A DNA stretch of 31,804 nt from Chloroflexi bacterium RBG_13_51_52 (GTDB taxonomy: Bacteria > Chloroflexota > Dehalococcoidia > Dehalococcoidales > RBG-16-60-22). The notes under the pieces were generated by a model, which saw only the letters and a program-made list of their open reading frames with translations, was not told the DNA's origin and did no database searches. Shown here piece after piece: positions 1-8,255 of the stretch. Every line of letters starts with the position of its first letter. Positions within the stretch are counted from its first letter, which is position 1. Both the position numbers and the translations under genes were made by a program. The stretch lies in the NCBI GenBank assembly GCA_001796525.1, contig MGMT01000003.1, forward strand, positions 3,914 through 35,717, read 5' to 3'.

Positions 1-212
1 ACGTAGACACCTTCCGCCATTTCAATAAAGAGCCGAACCAGTACACCTGGTGGGACTTAAAATCCGGGGCAAGGGCGAGGAACGTGGGTTGGAGAATCGA
101 CTACTTTTTTGTGAGTGAGAATTTACTGCCGTCAGTCACCAAAGCCTTTATCATACCGGAGGTAACGGGGTCGGACCACTGCCCTATAGGGATTACTTTA
201 ATGATAGACTAG
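1..212 (+). CDS. xth: Exodeoxyribonuclease III, C-terminal end (partial)
   Basis: The open frame enters from the left edge (first whole codon at 3) and stops with TAG at 210-212, giving about 70 residues. It reads VDTFRHFNKEP, then TWWDLKSGARARNVGWRIDYF, then VTGSDHCPIGI. The WW..R.....GWRIDYF block and the terminal SDHCP are the signature C-terminal motifs of the ExoIII/AP-endonuclease family (EEP fold). The Asp-His of SDH is the catalytic pair that activates water at abasic sites. The family acts in base excision repair, incising 5' of AP sites and degrading 3' ends. It ends 14 nt before the convergent methyltransferase gene, with no obvious terminator between them. The N-terminal three quarters lie outside the window, so completeness cannot be judged. 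Confidence 0.93.
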   Translation, partial: VDTFRHFNKEPNQYTWWDLKSGARARNVGWRIDYFFVSENLLPSVTKAFIIPEVTGSDHCPIGITLMID

Positions 213-226
213 TCAAGCTTTAAAGG

Positions 227-850
227 TTATACAGGTTTTCTAGCGATAATATCATTACCAGCGTGCTCGTGAGAAATCCCCCCGGGATGGGTATGAGCAA
301 ACTGATAAGCATTACTTTCAATTATTTCCCAATCTTTATATTGTTCCGATAATTCGCCTTCTTTAAACAATCCGACCATCAGCCCGCGCTGGTCTTCGGG
401 CTCCGGCACTGTATCAGTAAAAACTCCAATAATATGCTGTCCGCCCGGTACCGTGAACTCCTTCATTCGTTTAATCAGAATTGCCCATTCTTCACGTTTG
501 ATAAGATGGAGACAACCCTGGCAAACAATAAGGTCGAATTTATGAGGGAATTCATATGTTCTCATGTCACATACCGATGAATCAATAGCAAGACCTCTTT
601 CATACGCAACAGCCCTAAGTTTTTCTATGCCAGTTTCAGAGATATCAAAAGCGGAAACCTGAAATCCAAGACTGGCTAGATATAAAACATTCCGTCCTTC
701 CCCACACCCCAAATCCAAAGCTTTTGTACCAGCCGGAAGTGCTGAGGCCACCTTTACAACAATATCATTCGGCTTTCCAGCCCCGAAAGTATCCAGCTTA
801 CCGGGACGTTTATAGCTGTCTTCCCAAAACGGCTTTTTTCTTTCTGTCAC
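227..850 (-). CDS. Class I SAM-dependent methyltransferase, TehB-like
   Basis: The 207-residue protein has the Rossmann motif I ALDLGCGEGRN at about residues 44-54, an acidic end of strand 2 (FDIS, about 69) that would bind the SAM ribose, and a CDM motif near 94. Its size and N-terminal PFWEDSYKRP resemble the small TehB/methyltransferase-11/25 group; the substrate cannot be read from the sequence. The start is GTG at 848-850, which overlaps the stop of the upstream HAD phosphatase gene by 4 nt (GTGA), so the two are probably translationally coupled. The pairing of a small methyltransferase with an MtnX-like phosphatase might hint at thiol or sulfur metabolism, but that is speculation. Confidence 0.85.
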   Translation of the reverse strand: MTERKKPFWEDSYKRPGKLDTFGAGKPNDIVVKVASALPAGTKALDLGCGEGRNVLYLASLGFQVSAFDISETGIEKLRAVAYERGLAIDSSVCDMRTYEFPHKFDLIVCQGCLHLIKREEWAILIKRMKEFTVPGGQHIIGVFTDTVPEPEDQRGLMVGLFKEGELSEQYKDWEIIESNAYQFAHTHPGGISHEHAGNDIIARKPV

Positions 851-1491
851 TTTATATTATCCAATGCCTTTATTACATCGTGGAAATCATTAAAGGGGAA
901 GCACTTGAGGTTTTCTTCACGGCAGTATTGCAGAAGGTTAGCGGTAGCACAAACGTATGTCGCCTTGCGTGAAGAATAGATATCCGAGTTCCCATCGCCG
1001 ATATAAATAACCTGATAGCCCTTTTGGCAGAGCATATCGGTATAGGCTTCCTTAAAACCGGTTTCAAGTTCTTTGCCGTCAGGACCGAGATACTGCACCC
1101 TCATGCCATCTGATGAAAATATATTCTCCGCGGCATGGATATCAAGTCCATCGACGCCCAGTTTTTTCAGAATCGCCTCGATGTAAAAAGTGAGACCATT
1201 GCTAACGATGATGACCTTATAGTCCGTCTCTTTACAGTAGTCCAAAAACTCCTTGAAGCCGGGGCGGACTTTTACGCGGTCGGAGGTCAGAACGAAGTCG
1301 GTCAGCGTCTTTTTATCAGCCTTTATCATGCCGAAGACCTTTTTACTGAAAGCACCCAGCGACATCCTGGCGGAGTTATAAGCGTCAAGATATCTGCGCC
1401 AGTTGCCGCTGGCAAACTTGTCCAGAAGGAGAAAGCTAACATCCTCTATGGTGACGGTACCATCGAAATCAAGCTGGATTATTGTTTTCAT
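847..1491 (-). CDS. HAD-IB phosphatase, MtnX-like
   Basis: The 214-residue protein opens with QLDFDGTVT, the HAD motif I (nucleophile Asp8, acid/base Asp10). It has motif II in IIVSNG near residue 97 and a motif III/IV GDGNSD near 163-168. Length and motif spacing fit the HAD-IB group containing phosphoserine phosphatase and MtnX, the 2-hydroxy-3-keto-5-methylthiopentenyl-1-phosphate phosphatase of methionine salvage. No other methionine-salvage genes are in view, so a broader phosphomonoesterase role is equally possible. It is the first gene of a two-gene unit, read from a promoter whose -10 lies 8 nt before the ATG with no Shine-Dalgarno sequence, so its mRNA is probably leaderless. Confidence 0.85.
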   Translation of the reverse strand: MKTIIQLDFDGTVTIEDVSFLLLDKFASGNWRRYLDAYNSARMSLGAFSKKVFGMIKADKKTLTDFVLTSDRVKVRPGFKEFLDYCKETDYKVIIVSNGLTFYIEAILKKLGVDGLDIHAAENIFSSDGMRVQYLGPDGKELETGFKEAYTDMLCQKGYQVIYIGDGNSDIYSSRKATYVCATANLLQYCREENLKCFPFNDFHDVIKALDNIK

Positions 1492-1499
1492 ATATATTC

Positions 1500-1528
1500 A
1501 ATATATAGAATACAGTTTTAACGGTCAA
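1500..1528 (-). promoter_or_regulatory. Sigma70-type promoter of the HAD/methyltransferase unit
   Basis: Reading the minus strand, a -35 TTGACC (1523-1528) is followed by a 17-nt spacer and a -10 TATATT (1500-1505). Eight nucleotides then separate the -10 from the ATG at 1489-1491. No ribosome-binding site is present. Start of transcription is predicted at or within a few nt of the start codon. Confidence 0.65.
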
Positions 1529-1539
1529 GCTAGAACGCA

Positions 1540-1568
1540 TGGAAAAACAAATAAAGCGATGCTACAAT
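1540..1568 (+). promoter_or_regulatory. Extended -10 promoter of the DUF72 gene
   Basis: TGCTACAAT (TG at 1560-1561, TACAAT at 1563-1568) is an extended -10; the -35 at 17 nt spacing is TGGAAA (1540-1545), matching 4 of 6. Transcription would begin near 1575, right at the GGAGG ribosome-binding site (1575-1579) of the GTG start at 1586. This argues against the upstream ATG at 1559, which lies inside the promoter. It is divergent from the HAD promoter and interleaved with it. Confidence 0.45.
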
Positions 1569-1585
1569 TAGCGCGGAGGCGGATA

Positions 1586-2317
1586 GTGACGCGTTTCTAC
1601 ATCGGCACATCAGGCTGGCATTACGACGATTGGCGCGGCAGGTTTTATCCGGAAAAATTGCCGAAATCGCAATGGCTGGATTTTTACGCCCGGCATTTCC
1701 CTGCCCTGGAATTGAATAATACATTTTACCGATTGCCCTCCGAGGAGGCTTTTAGAAAATGGTATGAATCGTCACCGGAGGGCTTTGTCTTTGCTGTGAA
1801 GGTAAGCCGCTATATTACCCATATCAAGAAACTGAAGGACTGCGCCGAGGAGGTTGAAAAGTTTATGTCAAGGGCAGTCCTGCTAAAGGAAAAGCTTGGT
1901 CCCCTGCTCTACCAACTGCCACCGGGGCTCCACCGCGATGACGACAGGCTTACCGATTTCTTAAAGATTTTACCACGCGGAAGGAAAAACGTTATCGAGT
2001 TTAGGCACGAATCATGGCTGGTTGATGAAGTTTTTGAAATCTTACGCCTACACCAGATGGGATTCTGTATATTCGATATGCCCAAGCTGACCTCTCCGAT
2101 AAAAGCTACGGCCGACTTTGCTTACATACGGTTTCACGATAGCGGTAGCCTTTATTCCAGTCGCTACGGCGATGAAGAGATGGCAAAATGGGCTAAAAAG
2201 ATAGCTAAACTAGCAAAGGGGCTAGAAGCAGTCTATATCTATTTCAATAACGATATCGCGGGGTATGCGCTGGAGAATGCGGCAACGATACGAAATTATT
2301 TAGAGAAAGGAAAATAA
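1586..2317 (+). CDS. DUF72 (YecE-like) family protein
   Basis: The 243-residue protein begins FYIGTSGWHYDDWRGRFYP, the characteristic start of the DUF72 family, a TIM-barrel fold of unknown biochemical role found in bacteria and archaea. Further family blocks are ELNNTFYRLP (about 48-57), FAVKVSRYITHIKKL, GPLLYQLPP, IEFRHESW, and a C-terminal YIYFNNDIAGYALENA. I chose the GTG at 1586 because GGAGG ends 6 nt upstream and the family's first strand starts two residues later. An open frame extends back to 1403, but that part overlaps the HAD gene and reads as noise. There is no obvious functional tie to the neighbours; the gene has its own promoter. Confidence 0.9.
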   Translation: MTRFYIGTSGWHYDDWRGRFYPEKLPKSQWLDFYARHFPALELNNTFYRLPSEEAFRKWYESSPEGFVFAVKVSRYITHIKKLKDCAEEVEKFMSRAVLLKEKLGPLLYQLPPGLHRDDDRLTDFLKILPRGRKNVIEFRHESWLVDEVFEILRLHQMGFCIFDMPKLTSPIKATADFAYIRFHDSGSLYSSRYGDEEMAKWAKKIAKLAKGLEAVYIYFNNDIAGYALENAATIRNYLEKGK

Positions 2318-2457
2318 TACGGAAGAGTTTGCACGATCAAAGGCAAGCAGAAGTTTTTAGAATAAAAAACACCATTTGGTTGTTTATAATGTTAGGTTGA
2401 CATTCAGATAAAATAACCGGTCTCCTCTAAAGCCGATGGCGGCTTGTGTTGTGACGC
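2318..2457. other. Intergenic, 140 nt, no strong element
   Basis: It holds a TATAAT at about 2385 with a poor -35, an A/T hairpin (GTTTTT at 2353-2358, AAAAAC at 2365-2370) and a short GC hairpin AAGCCG-ATGG-CGGCTT near 2429-2444. None is convincing as a promoter or terminator by itself. The downstream lipoprotein gene lacks a clear ribosome-binding site. Confidence 0.3.
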
Positions 2458-3882
2458 TTGAAGAACTACAATGCATCTGAAGGGCCATCACTCGAATATA
2501 TGAGTTTCCAGGGAATGTTTAAGGCAAGCCAGCTAGGGCTAGCATCTCTCTTTTTGTTAATGACAAGCTGCGCCGGGCCGACTACTGCGACTGTTCCAAG
2601 TACTACACCTGCTACTATTACAACCCCTACTTCGACGCTAACAGTAACACCAACACAGACACAGACACTAATCACTACACCTACACCCACGCCAGAAAAC
2701 ACGCTTGGGGTACATACAACAGAAGCTATAGACGAGCAAAAAATTATCGTTATTATGGCAGATTTCCCTGATGTCACACCTACCCTCTCTAAAGAACAGA
2801 TATATAATAAGGTTTTCGTGGACCTGGACGATTATTTCCGAGACGCCTCATATGGCAAAATGTGGTTTACGGGAGACCTTACGGGACCGTATATGCTGCC
2901 TTATCCCATAGTGGACTACAACATATTGATATCGAATCTACTGGCTGATAAAACAAAGGTCCTGGCTTTGGTTCAGGATGCCTTGGATGCGGCGGACGGT
3001 GATGTGGACTTTTCTCAGTACTCGCATGTGATGATAGTCCTGGGGGCATCAGTCCAACAGTTTACCGGGGTGTGTTATTGTGCCATCCCCGGTATGCTCG
3101 GTCAATTAGGTATAAGTAAGGTAATCACGAAGAGCGGGCAGATTATCAGCAGTGTCGCCGTGTTTTCTGAGGATTGTTACCTGGGTAACTTTGCTCATGA
3201 TACGATTCACATGTTGGGCGGTTTTATGATGGGTGGCCGTGTTTTGCCCTGCTTGTACGATCAGGATCTTCAAGCTACCCCTGGAGATTTCAGAGGAGGG
3301 TTACAATTCTCCATGATTCATATGGGCTTCTGGGACCCTCTGTCCTGCCATGTTTACAAGCCAGACCTACCTCCAACTGGACTATCATCCTGGACAAAGA
3401 TGAGGCTGAACTGGATTGAACCCTCTAAGATAGTTGTGGTGAACCTGGGACAGACTACCACTGTTACGCTTGACCCACTGGATAGCGCTGACTCATCAAC
3501 GCTGGTGATTAAAATCCCACTGACTTCAGACACCTTTTACCTAGTTGAAAACCGTCAAAAGGTTGGTTTTGACCAGTACATCCCTTCCAGTGGCATCTTG
3601 ATAGCCTACGCCGATGATGGCTACAAAGGTGAATGCAGGTACGGACAGGGTCCGGTTCAGCTTATGGATGCCAACCCAAGCGTTCCTTATCTTCAGGGTG
3701 CTGCCTTTGATATCGGAAAGAAAGAAATATTCGTAGATGTTCAGAACAACCTGGCTATCATTCTGCTACGTAAGGTCGACCTTTCTTACGAAATCGAAAT
3801 CACAACCGCAGATGAGATAGATATCACTTCTACAAACTGTGTCTTTCCAGCTTTCCCCGAAGGATTTCAGCGCACGAAATAA
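2458..3882 (+). CDS. Secreted lipoprotein resembling M6 (immune inhibitor A-like) peptidase, altered zinc motif
   Basis: The 474-residue frame has a hydrophobic signal ending LLMTSC (Cys38, an acceptable lipobox), then a Thr/Pro-rich linker (about 40-85), then a globular domain. That domain has the M6-like blocks IIVIMADFPD, DLDDYFRDASYGKMWFTGDLTG and FAHDTIHMLGGF, a later LSSWTKMRLNWIEP, and a TFYLVENRQKVGFDQYIPSSGILIAY stretch typical of M6 proteins. The zinc-binding helix reads H247-D-T-I-H251 instead of HExxH, with Asp for the catalytic Glu, so activity may be reduced or lost. The start is uncertain: TTG at 2458 gives the longest frame, while ATG at 2515 gives a neater 19-residue lipoprotein signal. 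It would sit on the outer face of the membrane. Confidence 0.7.
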   Translation: MKNYNASEGPSLEYMSFQGMFKASQLGLASLFLLMTSCAGPTTATVPSTTPATITTPTSTLTVTPTQTQTLITTPTPTPENTLGVHTTEAIDEQKIIVIMADFPDVTPTLSKEQIYNKVFVDLDDYFRDASYGKMWFTGDLTGPYMLPYPIVDYNILISNLLADKTKVLALVQDALDAADGDVDFSQYSHVMIVLGASVQQFTGVCYCAIPGMLGQLGISKVITKSGQIISSVAVFSEDCYLGNFAHDTIHMLGGFMMGGRVLPCLYDQDLQATPGDFRGGLQFSMIHMGFWDPLSCHVYKPDLPPTGLSSWTKMRLNWIEPSKIVVVNLGQTTTVTLDPLDSADSSTLVIKIPLTSDTFYLVENRQKVGFDQYIPSSGILIAYADDGYKGECRYGQGPVQLMDANPSVPYLQGAAFDIGKKEIFVDVQNNLAIILLRKVDLSYEIEITTADEIDITSTNCVFPAFPEGFQRTK

Positions 3883-4001
3883 CAACACTCAAATCTTGCC
3901 CTTCTCCCGCGCCGTGTCATTGATTTTTAACCGTTTTCCTTCTGCTGCCTTGGGTTATTCCATGGCACAGGGCAAGCCGATACGACGAATTGTTCACAAA
4001 T
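3883..4001. other. Convergent intergenic, 119 nt, no clear terminator
   Basis: The gap lies between two convergent genes. A 7-bp inverted repeat CTTGCCC (3895-3901) and GGGCAAG (3970-3976) has a 68-nt loop and no U-tract, so it is not a credible terminator. I see no gene here. Confidence 0.3.
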
Positions 4002-4979
4002 TTATACGTGCAGCTCTATAATATCCCCGTCCTGCAAAATATGGTCACGTTTGACCATAACGCCATCGAACTTGCCGGAACCCCAGACGCGGGCATACTT
4101 CATGCGACTGGCGAAGGACTTATGGATAGCGACAGCCGCCATTTCCAACGTGCTGCCTCTCTCCAGGATAATCGGCTCGGTCATATCCGGCTTGGCGCCG
4201 GGAGTCTTGGTATAGACACGCATGACATCCAGCATATGAAAGATTCGCTTCTTAAGCTCATCCAGGTTACCGCCGGAGGCGGTGACAGCTATGGCGGGCA
4301 ACACATCAGCGTAAAGCTCCTTTAAAGCGTGATAATTTTCGCCGCCCGGGTCGAGGTCGGCTTTATTGGCGACCAGCAGCGCTTTTTTGTAACTCACGGG
4401 GGATTCTTCATCCTCCGGCTCTTCATTCTTGCCAAGTCCGATATTTTTCTCTTTCAGGACGGTGATTAAAGCGTCAGTCTGTTCCAAAGCGTCCTGGCTC
4501 AAATCGACAACCAGCAATAGAGCGTCCGCCCGCCGGATGATATTCAACAGCCACCATTCGGGGGGCTGTTCGCCGAGGGGCGGGGTATCGATAAGCTGGA
4601 CCTGTACGTTTTCAAAATGCATCATGCCGGGGGTGGCGGACTGGGTGGTATAAGGATAGGCGGCAACGGTGGGACTGGCTTTGGTAATGGCGGCCACGAT
4701 TTGCGACTTGCCGGTATTGGGGGGACCGATAACAGCCACCTGGGCGGCGCCGGCTTTTTCAATCTTTGTGGTGGAACGAGCCGTTGCCGCCTTTTTCCCC
4801 ATGGACTTGGAGAGATTGGCGATTTTCGTGCGCAGGTCGGCGCGTAGGTGGTCGGTGCCCTTATGCTTGGGCATGACCGCCAGCATTTCCTCGAGCCAGG
4901 CGATTTTTTCCTGAACAGTCTTGGCGGCGCGGAAATTCCTTTCCGCTTCAAGGTACTGGGGCGTTAAATTGGCCGGCAT
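4002..4979 (-). CDS. Obg/DRG-like GTPase with C-terminal TGS domain
   Basis: The 325-residue protein has an N-terminal helical part (1-75; KTVQEKIAWLEEMLAVMPKHKGTDHLRADL resembles the start of DRG GTPases). A G domain follows with G1 GPPNTGKS (about 85-92), G3 DTPP (about 131), G4 NKAD (about 207) and a G5-like TASGG. The C-terminal 65 residues form a TGS-like domain ending in KRDHILQDGDIIELHV. DRG proteins bind ribosomes or RNA and are best known from archaea and eukaryotes; a bacterial member of this layout is probably a translation or stress factor. It starts with ATG 2 nt after the uvrC stop codon, so it is co-transcribed with and probably translationally coupled to uvrC. Confidence 0.85.
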   Translation of the reverse strand: MPANLTPQYLEAERNFRAAKTVQEKIAWLEEMLAVMPKHKGTDHLRADLRTKIANLSKSMGKKAATARSTTKIEKAGAAQVAVIGPPNTGKSQIVAAITKASPTVAAYPYTTQSATPGMMHFENVQVQLIDTPPLGEQPPEWWLLNIIRRADALLLVVDLSQDALEQTDALITVLKEKNIGLGKNEEPEDEESPVSYKKALLVANKADLDPGGENYHALKELYADVLPAIAVTASGGNLDELKKRIFHMLDVMRVYTKTPGAKPDMTEPIILERGSTLEMAAVAIHKSFASRMKYARVWGSGKFDGVMVKRDHILQDGDIIELHV

Positions 4980-4981
4980 GG

Positions 4982-6808
4982 CTAGAGATACTCCTTTATC
5001 TTTTTAGCCTGCGCCGGCGACACGCCTGCAGCAGCAACCAGCTCTTCGATAGAAGCCTCCCGGATACGCTGGATAGAGCCGAACTGGCGTAGCAAGGCAT
5101 TTTTTCGCCGGGGACCAACGCCCGGAATGCCGTCCATGATCGAGGCGAAGGTCTTTTTACGATGGACACTGGTAAAGTAGCTAACGGCAAAGCGGTGCGC
5201 TTCGTCCCTAAGTCGCTGGAGAAGCTGAAGCGCGGGGGAAGACCTGGGCAAAACAAGTGGTTTAGTCCTGCCGGGGAGGTATATCTCCTCATTTTCTTTA
5301 GCGAGACCAGCCAGTGGCACCTCTACATCTAATTCTTTAAGCACAGCGCGAACGGAATTAAGCTGCCCCTTGCCCCCATCAATAAGGACGAGGTCGGGCA
5401 AAATGCTCCAGGCATCAGCAGCAGAAATATCCTTAGCTCCGCTGTGCTTGAAGCGACGCCGTATAACCTCCTGCAGCATAGCATAATCGTTAGCACCTTC
5501 AACCGTCTTAATTTTAAAGCGCCGGTAGTGGGCGGACTTAGGCTTGCCCTTTTCAAAGACAACCATGCTGCCAACCGCCGAACTGCCCTGAAGATTGGAG
5601 ATATCATAGGCTTCCATGCGGATGGGCGGGGATTTAAGCGTAAACTCTTTTTCAAGCTCTTCCAGAGCAACATTCAACGAAGCGCCGGCAGTAATCTCCT
5701 TTATCCTGATTTGTTCAAGTCCTTGACGGGCGTTTTCGGCGGCGATATCGATAAGCTGTTTTTTCACGCCGCGGCGCGGCACGACGATATCGACAGCCGC
5801 ACCTCTTTTAGTCTTAAGCCATTCCCTGATGACCTGTCGGTCTTCCACGGGGTACTGGAGGAGCAACAGCGGGGGGATTTGAGCGGCGGAGGAATAGTAC
5901 TGCTTGATAAAGCCAGTCATGACCTGCACCGGGTCTTCCTGGCGGGTGCCCTGCATCATAAAGCCCTCGCGACCAGTTAGTTTGTTGCCGCGTACGAACA
6001 ATACCTGCACAAAAGCGTGGTCGCCTTCCTGGACAAAAGCGACAACGTCTTCTTCACCGCGGATAACGGCAGCGACTTTCTCTCCCTCGATGACCTCATG
6101 CATCGCCTGTATCTGGTCTCTTATGCGGGCGGCTTTTTCAAAGTCCATAGCTTCAGAAGCCAGGTTCATTTTTACCTGGAGCTCACGGATAACGTTATCA
6201 CGCTTACCTTCAAGGAAAAGGGTGACCTCTTTAATGACCTGGGCATATTCCTCGGGGCGGACATCGCCGGTGCAGGGGGCAAGGCAATGACCGAGATGGT
6301 ATTCCAGGCAGGGTCGTAGTGTCTTACCACCGATATCCTTATTACAGAAACGCAAAGGAAAGAGACGCTTGATGATGCGGAGGGTCTGCTTGACAGACGT
6401 ACTACTGGCAAAGGGCCCAAAATAACGTCCGCCGTCCTGTTCAAAGCGTCGGGTTACATAGACGCGGGCCCATTTTTCTTTGACGTTTATTTTCAAATAC
6501 GGGAAGGTCTTATCATCTTTAAGCATGACGTTATAACGGGGGCGGTACTGCTTGATAAAGTTCAGCTCCATGATGAGAGCTTCCTGCTCCGAGCTGGCGA
6601 TATAAAAATCGATATCAGCTATTTGTGACACCATGCGCTGAATCTTGGGCATGAGTTTATGCGGCGCCTGGAAGTAAGACCTGACACGATGAGAAAGATC
6701 GGTCGCTTTACCCACGTAGAGGATATTTTTAACAGCGTCCCGATAAATGTAAACGCCGGGGCGGTGGGGCAAGCGTTTAAGCTGCTCGGTTATAAGGCTG
6801 TTAACCAA
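4982..6808 (-). CDS. uvrC: Excinuclease ABC subunit C
   Basis: This full-length UvrC of 608 residues carries the GIY-YIG nuclease at the N terminus (RPGVYIYRDAVKNILYVGKA), which makes the 3' incision. A Cys cluster CLEYHLGHCLAPC (about 164-176) and a UVR motif (MDFEKAARIRDQI, about 218-230) follow, the latter for UvrB contact. An RNase H-like endonuclease domain (LVLIDGGKGQL) makes the 5' incision, and C-terminal helix-hairpin-helix repeats (GIPGVGPRRKNALLRQFGS, then AAAGVSPAQAKKI) bind DNA. The start is TTG at 6806-6808, supported by GAGGGAG about 5 nt upstream. It acts with UvrA/UvrB in nucleotide excision repair; neither partner is in the window. Confidence 0.98.
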   Translation of the reverse strand: MVNSLITEQLKRLPHRPGVYIYRDAVKNILYVGKATDLSHRVRSYFQAPHKLMPKIQRMVSQIADIDFYIASSEQEALIMELNFIKQYRPRYNVMLKDDKTFPYLKINVKEKWARVYVTRRFEQDGGRYFGPFASSTSVKQTLRIIKRLFPLRFCNKDIGGKTLRPCLEYHLGHCLAPCTGDVRPEEYAQVIKEVTLFLEGKRDNVIRELQVKMNLASEAMDFEKAARIRDQIQAMHEVIEGEKVAAVIRGEEDVVAFVQEGDHAFVQVLFVRGNKLTGREGFMMQGTRQEDPVQVMTGFIKQYYSSAAQIPPLLLLQYPVEDRQVIREWLKTKRGAAVDIVVPRRGVKKQLIDIAAENARQGLEQIRIKEITAGASLNVALEELEKEFTLKSPPIRMEAYDISNLQGSSAVGSMVVFEKGKPKSAHYRRFKIKTVEGANDYAMLQEVIRRRFKHSGAKDISAADAWSILPDLVLIDGGKGQLNSVRAVLKELDVEVPLAGLAKENEEIYLPGRTKPLVLPRSSPALQLLQRLRDEAHRFAVSYFTSVHRKKTFASIMDGIPGVGPRRKNALLRQFGSIQRIREASIEELVAAAGVSPAQAKKIKEYL

Positions 6809-6887
6809 CTTTACTCCCTCGGACTATATTCCAAGATTATTCTAGCATAGCCGATAAACGGCGCAAAGAGGAGGAAAAATAACGAAT

Positions 6888-7457
6888 TTACAGAAGGTGT
6901 TCCAGGAGGATTTTTATACCAATGCCGATAAGAATGAGGCCGCCGAAAATCTCGGCGCGCTTACCGACCATAGACCCCACTTTATTGCCAATCAGCTGCG
7001 CGATAATCGTGATAATAAATGCAGCTAAACCAACAGTAATAGCTGCGATAAGAATATCGGTCTTCAGGAAAGCAAAACTCAGACCTACAGCCAGAGAATC
7101 GATACTCGTGGCTATCGATAAAGCGAACAGAGTCAGCCAACTATTAATGTTTTTCTTTGCTTTTTCTTCATCTTCTTCACGGAAAGATTCCCAGAGCATC
7201 CGCCCGCCGATGAAAGCGAGCAATCCGAAAGCGAGCCAGTGGTCATACGCTGAAATAAAGTCGATGACGGTACGCCCCGCCAACCACCCGATTACGATCA
7301 TAAAAGCCTGGAAGATACCAAAGGCGAGCGGAAAACGAAAGAACCGGGGAAATGAAAGGCGGCGAGCAGCAATGCTATAACTTAAAGCGACGGCAAAGCA
7401 ATCGGCGGACAAGCCTACGGCGATAATCAAAATTGAAGTGAAGCCGGTATCAGACAC
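6888..7457 (-). CDS. mntP: Putative manganese efflux pump MntP
   Basis: This 189-residue membrane protein has six predicted transmembrane helices in two homologous halves. Each half carries the family's conserved acidic motif: GLSADCFAVALSYS (Asp19) and SIATSIDSLAVGLSFAF (near residue 120). A cytoplasmic charged loop, REEDEEKAKK, lies between the halves. MntP (formerly YebN) exports Mn2+ and prevents manganese toxicity. The start codon is GTG at 7455-7457 with a weak AAAAGG upstream. Only 72 nt separate it from the response-regulator stop codon, so there is no room for the yybP-ykoY manganese riboswitch that often precedes mntP. The gene is followed on the same strand, 79 nt later, by uvrC. 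Confidence 0.92.
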   Translation of the reverse strand: MSDTGFTSILIIAVGLSADCFAVALSYSIAARRLSFPRFFRFPLAFGIFQAFMIVIGWLAGRTVIDFISAYDHWLAFGLLAFIGGRMLWESFREEDEEKAKKNINSWLTLFALSIATSIDSLAVGLSFAFLKTDILIAAITVGLAAFIITIIAQLIGNKVGSMVGKRAEIFGGLILIGIGIKILLEHLL

Positions 7458-7529
7458 CTTTTAATTATGCCACATGACAGGTGGTTTTAAAAAACGCACG
7501 TTTATGTCAAGTGTAAAATGCCAATATTC

Positions 7530-8210
7530 TTAAGTTATCTTGATTAAACCCTGCTTGATGGCAACAACAACAGCCTCGGTACGGGCGTTGGCATTTAGTT
7601 TACGCAATATAGAAGTAACATGGTTTTTAATCGTCTGCTCGCTGATACCAAGTTCGGCAGCAATCTGTTTGTTCAAGTAGCCCTGGGCGATGTATTCCAG
7701 GATTTCAATTTCCCTGGGGGTGAGGGGCGAGATAAAAGGTCCGGCTTCTTCGCGGGAAGCCAGTTCCTGAAACTGCTGTAATACATGCTCAGCAACCTTG
7801 GGCCGGTTGGTAAGGCTTTCATTAATGGGGTGCTCTCCTCTGGCAACACGCCTGATAATATCGGCAAGCTGCTGGGCGGTGACTTCTTTATTCAGGTAAG
7901 ATACAGCCTGGGCTTTAATCGCTTGAAACAGCTGGCTGTCATCAGGATTGGAGGTAAGTAAGATAACGCCGATATTCGGGGAGCGCTGCCTGATTTTACG
8001 CGCCAGCTCAAGTCCGCTTTCCGATTGGCCATCCAGATCAAGAAGGGCGACATCAGGCGGAAGATTATCGATGGCTTTCAATACATCACTATTAATCCCG
8101 GTAGCACCTAAAATAACGATATCCGGAGTATCCGAGAATGATTGTTCCAAAGCCTGAAGAAATAACGACTGCTGGCTGATAATGAATACCTGTATTTTAA
8201 TGTTGTTCAT
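7530..8210 (-). CDS. NarL/LuxR-type response regulator with atypical receiver
   Basis: The 226-residue protein has an N-terminal receiver-like domain (1-120) and a C-terminal LuxR HTH (about 160-222; LTPREIEILEYIAQGYLNKQIAAELGISEQTIKNHVTSILRKL). The putative phospho-acceptor is Asp58 (VALLDLD), with Thr/Ser in ILLTSN and the conserved Lys in LNKEV. The usual acidic pair after strand 1 (typically DDH) reads S12-Q13-Q14, so magnesium binding and normal phosphorylation are doubtful. It starts with ATG 45 nt after the stop of the large GGDEF/HD-GYP gene and has no Shine-Dalgarno sequence, so it is probably expressed from the same transcript. It may work as a phosphorylation-independent DNA-binding regulator. 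No cognate histidine kinase is in the window. Confidence 0.88.
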   Translation of the reverse strand: MNNIKIQVFIISQQSLFLQALEQSFSDTPDIVILGATGINSDVLKAIDNLPPDVALLDLDGQSESGLELARKIRQRSPNIGVILLTSNPDDSQLFQAIKAQAVSYLNKEVTAQQLADIIRRVARGEHPINESLTNRPKVAEHVLQQFQELASREEAGPFISPLTPREIEILEYIAQGYLNKQIAAELGISEQTIKNHVTSILRKLNANARTEAVVVAIKQGLIKIT

Positions 8211-8255
8211 GGTTTGTCAAACAGTTCAGGCGTATGATGAAGTACCCAAACCGCT

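Noticed and set aside
1403..1585. Upstream extension of the DUF72 frame
   Set aside because: It overlaps the opposite-strand HAD gene and the divergent promoters; the GTG at 1586 has a good ribosome-binding site and fits the family start.
3895..3976. CTTGCCC/GGGCAAG inverted repeat as a terminator
   Set aside because: The loop is 68 nt and no U-tract follows.
3839..4021. Short plus-strand open frame over the 3' end of the M6-like gene
   Set aside because: It overlaps the end of a real gene, has no ribosome-binding site and no recognisable protein features.
4617..4847. Glycine-rich open frame opposite the GTPase gene
   Set aside because: It is a reading-frame shadow of the GTPase P-loop region on the other strand, without translation signals.
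7458..7529. yybP-ykoY manganese riboswitch upstream of mntP
   Set aside because: The gap is only 72 nt and shows no paired-helix scaffold. The CCAC/GTGG hairpin near 7470-7484 is too short.
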